64,000 bases of DNA, from contig CAJINV010000003.1 in the NCBI GenBank assembly GCA_905178155.1, forward strand, positions 1,288,710 through 1,352,709, written 5' to 3'. Positions 11,395 to 22,711 of the stretch are shown in pieces. A program made the translations under genes and the position numbers. The notes beneath the pieces are model-generated. The model was not told the origin of the DNA and ran no database searches. It saw only the letters and a program-made list of their open reading frames with translations. Each line of letters opens with the position of its first letter. Position 1 is the stretch's first letter. Source of the DNA: Amoebophrya sp. A120 (taxonomy: Eukaryota; Sar; Dinophyceae; Syndiniales; Amoebophryaceae).

Positions 11395-13217
11395 AGCTAA
11401 TTCTTGACCACGCTTAATACTAGCTTCGGCTGCAGAGCGCGGATCCACCGTCGGAGCGGCCTGGTCGCGAGTTCAGCGATGGCAATAGTGAAAACCGCAA
11501 TTGTGACAATGAAGGGAGGAAAAAAAATAGCACTGGCCTACAACTACCAAAACGACAAAGAGTAAGACAAGGAAAAGAAGTTGTAACAGAAATATTGACT
11601 ATCTGATGAAACTAATTAAGAGCCTTAAAGTCTTTTTTGTACAGTTCTCACATGCCTAAATTTGCGAGAGCAAGAAAACTGGAGATCGCTGTAAAATAGG
11701 AAAAGCGACAAACTTGAGAACTTTAAGCACGTATCGCAAAATTGAAAACTTGGAGGTCGCTGCAAGTTTAACTGTTTCCTCTGAGGATCGGAAAGCCTGA
11801 AAAATTATTATTTTTAAATGTAGTGTTTTGCTTATCGGCGGTTTGTATTCGGCAGAACTCGCCTTTTGCAGGATTATTTTGGACGTAAATCATAACTTAG
11901 CACGTTTTCCCCCGTGAGAAATGTGACTCGCGGCAAGGGCATCAACTCAAAAAATCTATAAGATGTCACAACTTGCCTGTTTTTCTAGGTCCGTGGAGTA
12001 AGCTGTTCTCAAAAAAGACAAACGCCTCATAAGTACTTCAGCGTCCGCCTTGTGGTGGTCTAACTAGCGGTAGGGTAGGAGTCCTACCCAGCTCCAAACT
12101 ACCCGGTCTGGTTACCATGAGAGGCTGCTCACGGTGTGAAGACAGGTCGTGCAGTTGCATGTCTTGCAGCTCCTGGTTGGACGAGAGATAGAAAGACAAC
12201 AAGGTCAAGCTTGAGCGGCTTCAACAGGTCGTGAAAAGACGAGATGTACTTGCTCACGCATACTCCTGCAGCCGCACGTGAGCGTGACGTCCAACCGCGG
12301 CATTTTCTCTCTCTCGAAAAAACACAACGGACACACGCACTCCCTTCTTGATGAAAGAAGCGGGAAAAACAAAAACTCATGTCGTGTTTGTGCGCGACAA
12401 GCTTGAGAAAAATCACGACGGAGTCTGTCTCGAACACGATGCATTTTTCACACAAACCCAATTCAAAACGCCGCACACCTGGTAGAGATGGGCGGTGGTG
12501 GTGGAGGTCCCACGCTATCTTATTGTGTAGTACAACACAGCAGGCACAGAAATCATACAGACGCGCCCCGTATGATTTTTTGCTTCGGAAACTGTACCGC
12601 GATTGATCCACTTTACAATATTTCTTACAACTCACGCAGTACCCCATATTTTGGACAAGGCAGCAGATACAAGAACTGCAGTCAGTCCGGCGCAGGGCCG
12701 TAGGTGTTAATTTCGGTAGTGGAGGTACTAGGTAAGGAACTTTAATTTGAAAATTTCACAAAAACAACTGTGAGATAATATGAATTGCTGTTCTATCTTC
12801 TTGGGAAAAAAACGCTGACGCGCGCTCGTTAACTATGCAGGAGAACCGTGTGAAAGTACAAAATGACGAAAACTGTGAATAATACAATGAATTAGGTACA
12901 AATAAAGAGAAAACCGGGAAAAATAGGAAACGCGAGACGAAAAGCCATGCTGTTGAGACACGGCCATCGGCGATAGCGATGCGAATCGGGGAAGTTGTGC
13001 AGTTGCTAGTTGTCCCGGTTTGATTTTTTTGATAGCCCAAAGCCAAACATTATCAAACACTCTGGACAATAAAAAAGCGAAAGCGCCGCGCACTTTCACC
13101 TCCTTTTCCTCTTCCTCCGATAATTCCACTACTGTATTTCGCCACAAGAACGACCACTGCAATAAAGCCGCTTCGTCGGTAGAGACCTATCGGTCGCGGG
13201 ACAGGACCACTTCCTCC
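11395..13217. other. Spacer; no supported gene
   Basis: This holds the unresolved 5' side of the gene ending at 6876 and the 3' side of the membrane-protein gene. A 172-codon minus-strand frame (12647-12129) exists but has no recognisable domain and no splice support, so it is not called. Confidence 0.4.
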
Positions 13218-15412
13218 CTAGGCCTGCGAGAAGCGGTCAAACAACATCGCCCGGGAGATCACGGTGATGTAGATTCCCAGGGCGATGGTGATCGTGCAGA
13301 AGACGATTTTGGTCATGAAGTTGTGGTTGTACCGGTGGTAGATCGTGTCCGACACGGCCCAGTCGTATCAAATGCAAATATGTCTGGGTCTGGAAACTTC
13401 AACTTGTGATGCTAAAACGTGCACGATGAAAACACTTCCGAATGCAGCCCAGCGTGACAACTTCCCAAAACGCTTTCTCATACGCAATCCGCATGAGAAA
13501 CTACGTTTTTGCATGACAAAAGAGGTTGCGACTTTTGCTGCTTATGCAATACAGATTTCCCAGGAGTGTACAGCTAGCATTACAAGTTCCAACCTTCCAG
13601 ACCCAGACATTTTTGCAGTGCATAAGTCGCCACCGATGTCCGCGCTCTCCTCCGCGTCGCCCTGGTCCATCATCTCAAAATTCAAATCGTCGTCGTCCTC
13701 GTCATCCAGTGCGTCCTGTGCGCGAACCACGCGCAAGGGCTTGTGGTGGAAGTTTTTCTGCTGGATCCAGGGAATCATCATGATCACCATACCCAGCGCC
13801 GCGCCAATTAGTCCGAGAACCTATTATTTTTCGATCGAATAAATTTGAGGATGTTAAATGTTTATTTTATTGGATGCAGCTTCCCGGAAAAACAAAATCT
13901 AGCTGTTGATACTGTTGCAGCAAAAAAATATAAGGAGAACCAGCTTGACAGTCCGTCCAGACGAGTGCTCAAAAGCAAGTCGCAACTACCAAAACTACAA
14001 CCATGACTTAGACCAAAGGCAGTGACGCGGGAAACTACTTAAAAGTGTGTTGAAAAGGACGAGTTATACGATGACAATGACGGAGTTGAAGCCTTTGAGC
14101 ATGCCGTCCTGCAACAGGAACACGCTTCCAATCGCGAGGGATGGGATGCCAATCGTGAGTCCCAAAAACCATATAGCCGGGAAGGGGCACGTCGCAAGGA
14201 GGCGATCTCGCTCGGTCAAAGACTCGTCGCGATACTTCAGTCGGTACTCCTCCATCTTCGTTCGCCGCGCGTAAATCTCCTGAGTCACCACATTTTCGTT
14301 CGGCAGGCCCATCTCGTGCAACAGGTCACGGGTCACCTGATTTTCATTTTCGTAGTGAGGTCCAGGTCACGAAACTGGACCAAGTGCGCAGCAGCGAAGA
14401 CGTTGTATACTTTCGCGGTGGTTTTTATGCAGTTGCAATGTTCATATTAGGAAAAATAGAAATGATCCCCCCTTGTGATAGACGTAGATATGTTTTATGT
14501 CAAGAAATAAGGAAAAAACAAGTACCCCCATCTGTGCTGCTTCGGCACTTATTTTTGCGGCCTCGTCCTTCTTGTCGACCTCGTTTGGGTACAAGATGGA
14601 GTGGATCTCGGCGTATCGCTGCCAGGGTAGCCAAATCATGAGCTGCAGCAGGAACGACGGCAGGCCGGAACTGGGGTGGTGGTTTCTGCCCCTCCCCCCG
14701 GTCATCTGGATCAGAATACCCTGCAGGATCGTGATCACGTACCAAAGCGCGAACAGGATACCCGTCGCCTTCGCCTCGTACCGAAACTCCACCCACAACC
14801 CAAAAAAGATACACAGCATCCCACCAATCAGGTAGCACACCGTGTTTGGGACCACCAGTGCGTGTCTGTGATGTAAAACGTAGTTTTTTCCTTTTTGATA
14901 TCATGCTATTTGTTGAGACCACGCGCTCTATCTTGATGATAAATATGGCAAGAACTACGGGAAGTAGACTGCAGTTGCAACGATGTGCGAATGAAAAGAA
15001 AAAGCAAAAATGTGAAGAAAAAAAATTATCCGTACGCCAGCTCCTGCGAGTAGAGCGTGAAGGAGAGCTCGCGACAGCCTCCGCCGTACTTGCCGAGGAT
15101 CCCTGGCCCCAGCTTCTGGTAGTCGTCGTCACCCAGCTTGTTCGTGGTAATGGTCAGAAACCAAAGGTAGGTGATCAATCCGAGGCACATCGCGGTGATA
15201 GCCGGGAAGTCGCGCGCCGTCGTGCCCGGGGGCGGGCCCGTGTCCTCCGGGCTTTTGTGCTGCAACAGCGTTTTGTCCGCCACCGGCCGGCCGAGTTTCG
15301 CGTAGGATTGGCGGCTGAGGCCATCCATCGGCGCCGTGGAGCCCATGCCGCTCTCCAGCATCCTGTCGTCCTTCTTCCCCATAGTAGCTGCTGCCACCGC
15401 TGCTGCTGGCAA
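13218..15412 (-). CDS. Five-exon multi-pass membrane protein, family unknown
   Basis: Exons: 15412-15036, 14865-14526, 14336-14070, 13820-13625 and 13360-13218 (stop TAG at 13220-13218). The first three introns are canonical GT-AG with matching phases. The fourth is an introner whose exact loss keeps the frame. The total is 1323 nt, 440 residues. About six or seven hydrophobic spans are seen, encoded near 15140, 14840, 14750, 14660, 14150, 14085-13760 (spanning the third intron) and 13300. There is an acidic loop (DEDDDD) encoded near 13690. The N-terminus starts with an Ala-rich stretch; an internal ATG at 15382 is an alternative start. Consistent frame and hydrophobic pattern across four junctions make the model strong, but I recognise no transporter or channel signature. 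Confidence 0.8.
13366..13624 (-). mobile_element. Introner-like element 4 (259 bp, TSD AGTCG)
   Basis: Terminal inverted repeats share ATGTCTGGGTCTGGA. They are flanked by AGTCG at 13361-13365 and 13625-13629. It splits the last two exons of the membrane-protein gene, and excision with one duplication gives ...IGGD-WAVSD... in frame up to the stop at 13218. Confidence 0.9.
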
Positions 15413-16480
15413 GCGCGGTCGTGAGAAGCCAAAGTGCAGAAGGTGGAAGAATTGTTTTTATTAAACTGTAGGTTTGATATTCTCGCTGTGGTGGCTTTTC
15501 AACACAAAATCAGATCGCCCGACGTCACCACCAAACGCCGGGCTCTACAAAAAAGATGCGGTAAGGGGGGAAATCAAATAACAAATAAAAATAAAACGGT
15601 GCTATAGCAAATGTTAAATTGAATCGCAGATCATTGCCCTTTGCCTCCGAAACGGGGGTACCGTCAAAGAGCCTGCAGTCGATGAATTTGAAGTTGATAA
15701 AATTGAGCAGTTTCGACGTAATGCAATCGTGACAAAGAACGAAAAGTTTTGAATCTGAATCCCGAGCGGACGCACCGACACGGACGAATCTGGTGCCCAA
15801 CGAGGTTTTTTCCACAATTGTTTGTGCACGAAACCGACTTTTTGATATGGCTGTGCAGAACGAAGCCCGATTCTTCGAATGGCGTCCACGAGACAACTAC
15901 AGTGACCGAATGAATCGCACGAGTAGTATTTTTTTCTCTACGTCGAGACCGAAAGGATGCTGATTTATTCTTTGACGACTTTGCAACGTCACCGACGACC
16001 AGCGAAGAGACAGACCGAGCAGAAGCTTCGAGTCGCATAAAAGTGCCCGTTGTTGCAATGAGCGCCCACACTGTAACCGAGCACCTGTTGATCATGAAAC
16101 CGATCGGCGAAGACGAAGAGTATTGCTACTGCGTAAGGGCCGAAGGGGCGGAGAGCGACAGAGATTGATCGGTTAAGGTCCATTCCTAGTCTTTGGAAAG
16201 TAATTCTTTCGATAGTATCATCTTTTTCGCCATCCGTCAAAATTTGTTTGCAATTTCGATGTCCTCTGGAATTGACGACCGCGAAGGTGCCGACTACGCT
16301 TTTTCCAGTACAACTGAACCGAGGAGTTAGTGTAGTCTCATTCTCTGTCTAAGAACATGGAATCGGAATGAAGTAAACTGCAAGAAGAAGAACTAAAAGT
16401 AAAGTAGTACAAAAAGAAAAACAAAGCTCACGACGTGTTTTTGAAAAAAAAACTCATTTCTGACCTATCCAAAAAGTCAA
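15413..16480. other. Intergenic region; nothing recognised
   Basis: Overlapping minus-strand open frames (15525-16240) lack domains and compete with each other. The interval lies between two minus-strand genes and may contain their untranslated regions. Confidence 0.4.
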
Positions 16481-18172
16481 TCACCACTTGCGGTACTTCT
16501 TTTCTTCGAGCAGCGTTTGCTTAGCCTGCGCCTGACTGATGAAAAACAACTGCGGCTCGATTTTTAGCATCACACGCAGTCTTTCAGGGGGGGAAGCAGA
16601 CACCGCACCGGACCCTTCCCCGCCGCCGCAAGTCCTACCCACGCTGTCCTTCTTGGAAGCATCAACGTAAAATTCACTCATCACACCCGAGTCGGTTTCG
16701 CGCCACGATAGTTCGGGGTGAATCGCCTTCAGAATCAGTTTGTAGATGTCGCAAACCGACCTCTTATCGGCGGAACAAAACTGTTTCAGGCGAATGCACT
16801 TCGGGCAGCCTTCCGGTTTGTGCCGACCGTGCGGATGGTGGTCCCACAGCATCTCGAGAAAATGCGCTTCGACGAATGCTCCGCAACCGGTACAGGCTTG
16901 TTTCGGCTTCTCGTTCTTGGCATTGCGCCACTGGTTGAATCGCGCGTCGCGGTTCTCCTCGTAGTCCCAAAACACGCAGGTGCAACCGACCATGGCTTTG
17001 CGCTCCAGATCGACACCGCAGCCGAAGCAGGTCGTGTCATCGCTGTTCAAGGTGGCAGTCGAATCGCGGCGCGTCACCTGCAAACCGCGACTACGCTCGC
17101 CGTCATCAAGACGCAAACTCGCGAAGCGCTCGAAGAGAGCTCGGTCCGCGTCATCCTCGCGGTAGTTGGTTGCGAGACCCGTTCTTGCACTCTGCGCCCT
17201 TGGGTCCTGATCCGGGGGCTGGTCGAGGTAAATACCCCAAGCCTTGATGGAACTCCAGTTTTTTTTCCGCATTCGTTCAAAGGGTTGCGGGTCGTCTCTT
17301 TGCGATTCGCGATCCCGCAGGCCGCAATCGCAAGAAAACTGGGCGTACAACTGGTATTCCTCAAAGTTGACAAGCTCCCGGAGTTTCGCCGGTTTGGTCA
17401 ATCGTGCCAGCAAATCTGCTGGAATGCCGGCGCAAGCAACACCGTCTACCGGAGAAAACCGCCGCTGTCCGCTACCGCCGGCGGAACCACCGGCCTCCTC
17501 GGTCGAGGAGCGTTGCGAGTCCAACAGATTCTTCACTTCCTTGTTCTGCAGGCCCTTTCCGAAGAGCTTCGAGATCGCCAGCTTGTGCTTGATGTGCATT
17601 TCGGGCATATCGCGGCCGTCGAATTCATGCTGTGGGATGAGCGACAACACGGCTTCGAGCTGCTTCAAATCTGCTACTGGGGTACTCGCTGCAGCCGCAT
17701 TCGGAAAGTGTAAGCTGTTCTCGTTGAAAACATGCACGTCGACAATCAGCTTGGACTTGCCGGTGATGAAACCCTCAAACTGCGGCAGCTCCTGTTCGAC
17801 GTCGCTCGCGTTGCGGCCTCCGCGCATCTTGTCTTTGAGGCGCCTGACCTCTACGCGCCGGAGTGCCCGTTCATTCTCCTCCGCCCTGCGATCGCTTCCG
17901 ACTTCTCGGCGGATGTCGTGGACGGGGTCTCGGGAGTAAACGGCGCCGCCTTTTTCGGGTCGCACAAGGACCATGCGGCCACCATCGATGATCAGATTGG
18001 CGACGTAGTCATTCTTGCCGCACTTCTCTAGGAGAACACGCGTGTCCTCGCCCCGTCCGTCGCCATGAACGCAGCGTATCACATCAAGAACCGAGTAAGT
18101 CACGCCGTACTTCGTTCTTTCGTTCCAGTACAACTGGATCTTTTCCCCCCTGGTCGGTGTGAAGACGACCAT
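16481..18172 (-). CDS. Cys-rich protein of unknown function, 563 aa, single exon
   Basis: An uninterrupted 563-codon frame starting at ATG 18172. The C-terminal half carries paired cysteines at about residues 281/283 (CxC), 382/385 with 397/399 (CxxC...CxC), 427/430 with 456/459 (CxxC...CxxC) and Cys466. The last group is interleaved with a His-rich stretch near residue 445, suggesting one or two zinc-binding modules. The N-terminal third has a hydrophobic/charged alternation but no known motif. The middle contains a Gly/Ser-rich linker near residue 230. Frame length and ordered Cys spacing argue that it is real. The family is not recognised, so no function is assigned. The opposite strand has a long open frame (16718-17713) that lacks these features. 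Confidence 0.75.
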   Translation of the reverse strand: MVVFTPTRGEKIQLYWNERTKYGVTYSVLDVIRCVHGDGRGEDTRVLLEKCGKNDYVANLIIDGGRMVLVRPEKGGAVYSRDPVHDIRREVGSDRRAEENERALRRVEVRRLKDKMRGGRNASDVEQELPQFEGFITGKSKLIVDVHVFNENSLHFPNAAAASTPVADLKQLEAVLSLIPQHEFDGRDMPEMHIKHKLAISKLFGKGLQNKEVKNLLDSQRSSTEEAGGSAGGSGQRRFSPVDGVACAGIPADLLARLTKPAKLRELVNFEEYQLYAQFSCDCGLRDRESQRDDPQPFERMRKKNWSSIKAWGIYLDQPPDQDPRAQSARTGLATNYREDDADRALFERFASLRLDDGERSRGLQVTRRDSTATLNSDDTTCFGCGVDLERKAMVGCTCVFWDYEENRDARFNQWRNAKNEKPKQACTGCGAFVEAHFLEMLWDHHPHGRHKPEGCPKCIRLKQFCSADKRSVCDIYKLILKAIHPELSWRETDSGVMSEFYVDASKKDSVGRTCGGGEGSGAVSASPPERLRVMLKIEPQLFFISQAQAKQTLLEEKKYRKW

Positions 18173-19056
18173 CTTTGGCTATCAGCTGCGCGCCCGAAAT
18201 TTTCGGTGCAATCAAGCCTGCAACGAATCGCCCCCCTGAACGACGAGCTCCTATAGAACGAAATTATCCGCTGATGATGATGATGATTAGTTCGAGCGAA
18301 ATTATCCGCTGGAAGATGTCACAAAAACAAGATTACCCTCACAAATTCAAATTCTGGTCGGGGTGAACTTCTCTCAGATAAATTTTGTGATTACACGGGC
18401 CGCAAGCTCAGGCTAGTCTCTCTCTGGCGTTGGAAACGAATGTCCATGCATCCTCGGGCGCGGACCTCTCATGCCTGCAGCTGCCAGCGGGACACACTTC
18501 ACCAAATCTTCTTCTCGAACACGTGGCTTGTTTCAGCCTTTTCAAAATTCGCATTACATTTATTGTGCCCGTGAATACAACAGATCGATTGTGGATAGCC
18601 ATATCATGATTGCAACCAGGATGGACTTGCGTATGCGTTCGAGCTCATACTACAACATAGGTATTACCACCTTGCGCAACAATCCAAAATGATTTTCTAT
18701 ACTACACTTGTGGTCGGTTCAGGAAGATCGGTGCTACACCGTACTGAATTTTCCTTGGTTCTTCATCCAAGGTGGGTCTTTTATCCAACATACTTTTGCA
18801 GTAAGTACTTCGATCATGTGTTTCCTGCGATGATAGGTCCTTATTTTCAGGGAACTCCCTCACCTGTTATTGTAGATATCTCACTTTAGAAAGTAGAAAT
18901 TGGGTCGAAGCCGCGTTGTTTCATAATACCGCGCTTTTCCTTTTTGCAAATTCATCTGACAAGAAAATAAGTTGCAGAATTTTTTTTTTCACTCCATGTC
19001 ACCCAGGTAAATAGCGTTTATGACTTCATCTTTTTTCGAACGCATTTCGAAGAATA
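18173..19056. other. Intergenic region; nothing recognised
   Basis: About 880 bp between two minus-strand genes, with only short frames and no clear repeats. Confidence 0.5.
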
Positions 19057-21518
19057 TCACTGCTCTTCGGCCCACCACTCTTGTTCACCCGCCGCGTCCT
19101 CCGCTTGACCGCCCTCCGCCCACTCCGCTTCCTCACCCGCCCACTCTTCACCCCACACGCCTTCCGCGCCCCAGGCGGTTTCCGCAGCACCCTCTTGCCA
19201 GTACTCGGCGGCGTTTTCGTCCCAGTTTGTTTCGGCCGCACCACCCCACTCCGCGTTCCAGTCCTCCGCACCTGCTCCCTCCCAGTTACCCTCCGCGTTT
19301 TCTTCGTCCCAGTGCTCCGTAGCGTCCCATTCTTGTCCGCCCGCCGCCGCGGCTACCGCTCCGTACTGCTCCCACTCCCACGCAGCCCACTCTTCGGCGG
19401 TGTACTCCACCTCTTCCGCGAGAGCTCCTGCAGTGGTTCCACCTTCGCCTTCTACCAACGCCGTGTCGGGGGCGCTCGCGGTTTTGCTTTTTCTACTGCT
19501 GTATCCCTCGGGGTGGACAGCTCCCGCCGTTGTTGCGCTGCGCGTCGGAAGATCCGCCTTGCTAGCCGCAGCCGCTCCGGGCCGCACATTTCCCAGACCG
19601 GTGCTTGCTGTGGCCGCACTGCGACTTTGTCTTGTAACTGCAGCAGCACTACTTCTCGGGCTAATCACAACCGCAGGTCTGGCCGTCGCGCTTTGCTTCC
19701 GCAAGGATGGCAGCTTTGACGTCGCGAAGGAGCCGCGCTGCGATTGTGCTTGCTCGAAAGCGCCGGTGATTGCCGGTTTCTGCTGCTTCAGCGACAGACT
19801 GCCGGTCGGCACCTGCGCCCCAGATTGCGCCTCCTGCAAAGCAGACGCACCGAGTACTGGTGGATTGGCCTGCAGCAGCTGCTGGTAGTACTGGTGATCT
19901 TTCAGCAAACTCGCCTCGCGCTTAAACGCGTCCTCCCGTTCTTGCAGCAGTGTTTTGATCACAGTGGAATGGTCGAAGGTGGCTTGAGGCACATCCTGCT
20001 CCGCGACAAACTTGTTTTCCATCAAAGGGTGAAACATGGGCTGCGACTGCACGCTCCTCGCGTTCGGACTCAGCATGCTGCGCGCGGACCGCTGCGCCGC
20101 GGGCCGGGTGGGTTGCTTCCCGCTCAGCAGTCGGACCCTAGAAAAGTTGCGTGTATGATGAAAATCAAGATCGACGTCTAGGATGTGTTTCGCAAACAGA
20201 AACCTGTCCTGTCCATCGTGCATCGTGAGCACAACCTCCTGCGAAATAAAATCCACATCAATTCGTACCTGCTTGGGGACAGCGCTTGGGATTGGAGCCT
20301 TGCTTGCGTTGGTGACACGACCACCATCGTTGGCGACCGGGCGCCGGTGGGGCTGCGGAGGCGAATCCGCTCCCGCCCACGGAGAAATTTTCTCCAGTCG
20401 AGGTCCCCGTCCTTCTGCAGACCCCAGACTTCGCAGAACCGGTACAGTGCCGCCACCCGATCCGCGTGGTCTTGGCCAATGTTGAGCTGCGCGATGGTGA
20501 GGGGGTAGTTCACCTTTTCGAGAAACGCGATAGCCACCTCGGACAGGAGCTCCGTGAAGTAGAGGAAGTCAATGGGCTCCTTTCTCGGCCCAAACTTTTC
20601 GTGGAAATTATCCGCGGGCTCCTGAGTGACCTCGAGCAAACCAAAACTCTGCACGAACAGATGCCACTGGTACACGGAAACCCACTGTATTTTCCCACTA
20701 GTACTCGTCGTGCTCTCTGCGTCCGCGCGCGCGAAATAGCTAGGTTTTTTGTTCGCATTTAAAATGACGAGAACCTAGAAAGTAAAAGAGCAACAGCAAA
20801 CACCATTTACTAACTACCTTTCCTAACAAGCGCATTCTGAAAAAGGTAAAGTTGGAAACAGATCAAAAAGCTGCGGCGCTCATGTAAAACTAACTGTTTA
20901 CTGAAAAATTTCCTGCAACGCCCGGCGCACCGCGTGACTGGCTCTGGCATCCACTTTTTTGATCGCGCGGCGCACCACCGCAGTTGCGAATTCCGGCGTC
21001 GGAAAAACGATGTCCTTGTCCACGGGCAGTGGGGGCATTGTCCGCGACACCGAGGCCGGAACGACTTTGTACTCCCGGCTTGCGGTGGCGGCTCGCGGAC
21101 TGATGCAGCTCTCCTTGTCCACGCTGGCAAACGTCAGCTGCAGCAGCCTGCGGGACAGCGTCTGCTGAATCTGCTGGACCGCCGTCAGGTCTGTCTGGGA
21201 CACCCCGTCGCGGTCCGCGGCGGCGGCGCTGAAGGCACTGTTCAGCGTCGCTTTTGTCGACGTGGAAGCCGTGCTGGTGGTCGTCGTGTCCGGGGCGTGG
21301 ATCTGCTGCCACTCCTTGCAGATCTTGATCAGGCCGTCGAGGAAGCCCTGCGCGGAGAGATAAGCCGGGTTGCGCACATACCGGTCCGGCGCCGCGTGGG
21401 TCGCGGGCGCGTTGGAGGGGTAGCGTGCGGGGCCGTAGCGTAGACTCGGGCTCGTCACGGCGGGCGGGGCGATCTCTATTCCGAGGAGGTCCGGATGGTC
21501 GATTTGCAGCGAGGACAT
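19057..21518 (-). CDS. Three-exon protein with Trp/Glu-rich C-terminal tail, unknown function
   Basis: Proposed exons: 21518-20902, 20739-20325 and 20238-19057 (737 residues). The first intron is GT-AG (donor after 20902, acceptor before 20739) and closes the frame as EIF-H-YFARAD. A frame change near 20.3 kb requires a second intron; 20239-20324 (86 bp, GT-AG, pyrimidine-rich acceptor) fits, but a few other GT/AG pairs also would. The N-terminal exon encodes a helical region with many Thr/Ser/Ala residues. The middle exon has an ordered segment (FLYFTELLSEVAIAFLEKV). The last exon is Ala/Ser/Gln-rich with KREASLLKDHQYYQQLL. The final ~110 residues are dominated by E, A, G and about 25 tryptophans (units like EWGGAAETNWDE). 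No enzyme motif is seen. A scaffold or cytoskeletal role is possible but unsupported. Confidence 0.65.
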
Positions 21519-21677
21519 CGGGAGAGCCGTCTGCTGTTGTTCGACCGGCGTTTTCTTCCCGGTGCTTGACCCGGCGTCGGGCTGCCTGTTTCGGTTTCGG
21601 GTGGGGAGATAATTTGTGATAAAGCTTGCCAGCTAGCTTTATCTCATGTACGAAAAAATCTCTCCTGGTGGTAAAAA

Positions 21678-22200
21678 TCATATCTTTATATGCGAATACT
21701 TCGCCTGCGGGCTGCTCCCCAGCGTGCCCGCTTCTCGTGCGCGCCAGAACGCAAGAAACTCTGCTTCGATATCTGCCGGCGATAATCCATTGATTTTCTT
21801 GGGGGTTGCGTCCGTGGCTGTGTCGCCAACATCCGCGCGCTCTCCGTCTGCTCCCAGCACACTCGCATTCTCACTGCTCGCCTTCGGGTCCGCATTGTTG
21901 CCAGCCTCTTCTTCTACCTGCTCTCCCTGCGCAACGGCGTCTCGAAGAATGATGTCGATCACCTGAAAAGAGAGCGTCGAAAGCGGATCTGCTTTTTTTG
22001 ACGGAAGCTGCAATGGAATGAATCGCTATGCGATCTTCAGAAAAATTAATCATGCAATCACTATTTCTACGAAAATCCAATACTCTTCGGACGGCTGCCG
22101 ATGTGACCGACCCTGCGTCTACAGATTCCGTCGATCCACGCCGCGTTTGCGGCGCATCCGCCTCGGGGTCTGCTTTCTCGACGGGATCTTCCTCGGCCAT
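21678..22200 (-). CDS. Small acidic two-exon protein, 133 aa, unknown
   Basis: Exon 1 is 22200-22084 (39 codons) and exon 2 is 21962-21678 (94 codons plus stop), joined in phase 0. The 121-bp intron begins GTATTG and ends TTTTCAG. The product starts MAEEDPVEKADPEA and is rich in Glu, Asp and Ala. The C-terminal part (SPADIEAEFLAFWRAREAG) is predicted to be helical. Precise phase match and canonical splice sites support it. No family was recognised. The gene starts 512 bp downstream of the large oxygenase gene and on the same strand. Confidence 0.65.
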
Positions 22201-22711
22201 TTGCTATTTAAAACTGCTCAGCAAGTTTCTTATCATCTATTCTGCATGAACACCTTGCTCCGTCTCGCTAAAAAAAAATGTCCACTTCTCGCCCGCTCCC
22301 GCGCTCAAAAGAAAAGCTCTCTAATAGTTTCGCGAGTAATGCCACCGTCTCGCATTTTCTCTCTCACGATGTTCAACAACCTGAAAGAACCAACACACGG
22401 CAGCAGCAAAAACAAAAAAAGTTTTCTGCTCTCTTGTAGTCCTAGCATGAGCAGCACCAAATTGAAAGAGCTTCATGTGATAAATGCAAAACTTTTGCGT
22501 TGGAAACAACTTCGACAAAAATCCCGCCATCGTAGTCTCTTCGCTTTATGTACCAGTGCTACAACATTTCGAACAAGAATCGTACTTGCGTTCTTTCATT
22601 TTCGGGCATCGAAAATAATTCGTGTGTTTTCAGAATTGGCACGGACGCAAGGCCAGCAAAAAACTTCCTCGACGGTGGCGCGTCTGGACCCGAGGCAATC
22701 AACTGGCGATT
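22201..22711. other. Short intergenic region; nothing recognised
   Basis: The interval lies between two minus-strand genes. It contains A-rich and T-rich runs and probably 3'/5' untranslated sequence. Confidence 0.4.

Noticed and set aside
12129-12647. 172-codon minus-strand frame
   Set aside because: No domain, no splice support and irregular composition; probably chance.
16718-17713. 331-codon plus-strand frame
   Set aside because: It is antisense to the Cys-rich 563-codon gene, whose ordered CxxC pattern supports the minus strand.
20353-20380. 28-bp GT-AG segment as an intron in the 21518-19057 gene
   Set aside because: Removal does not restore the frame; an 86-bp GT-AG intron downstream does.
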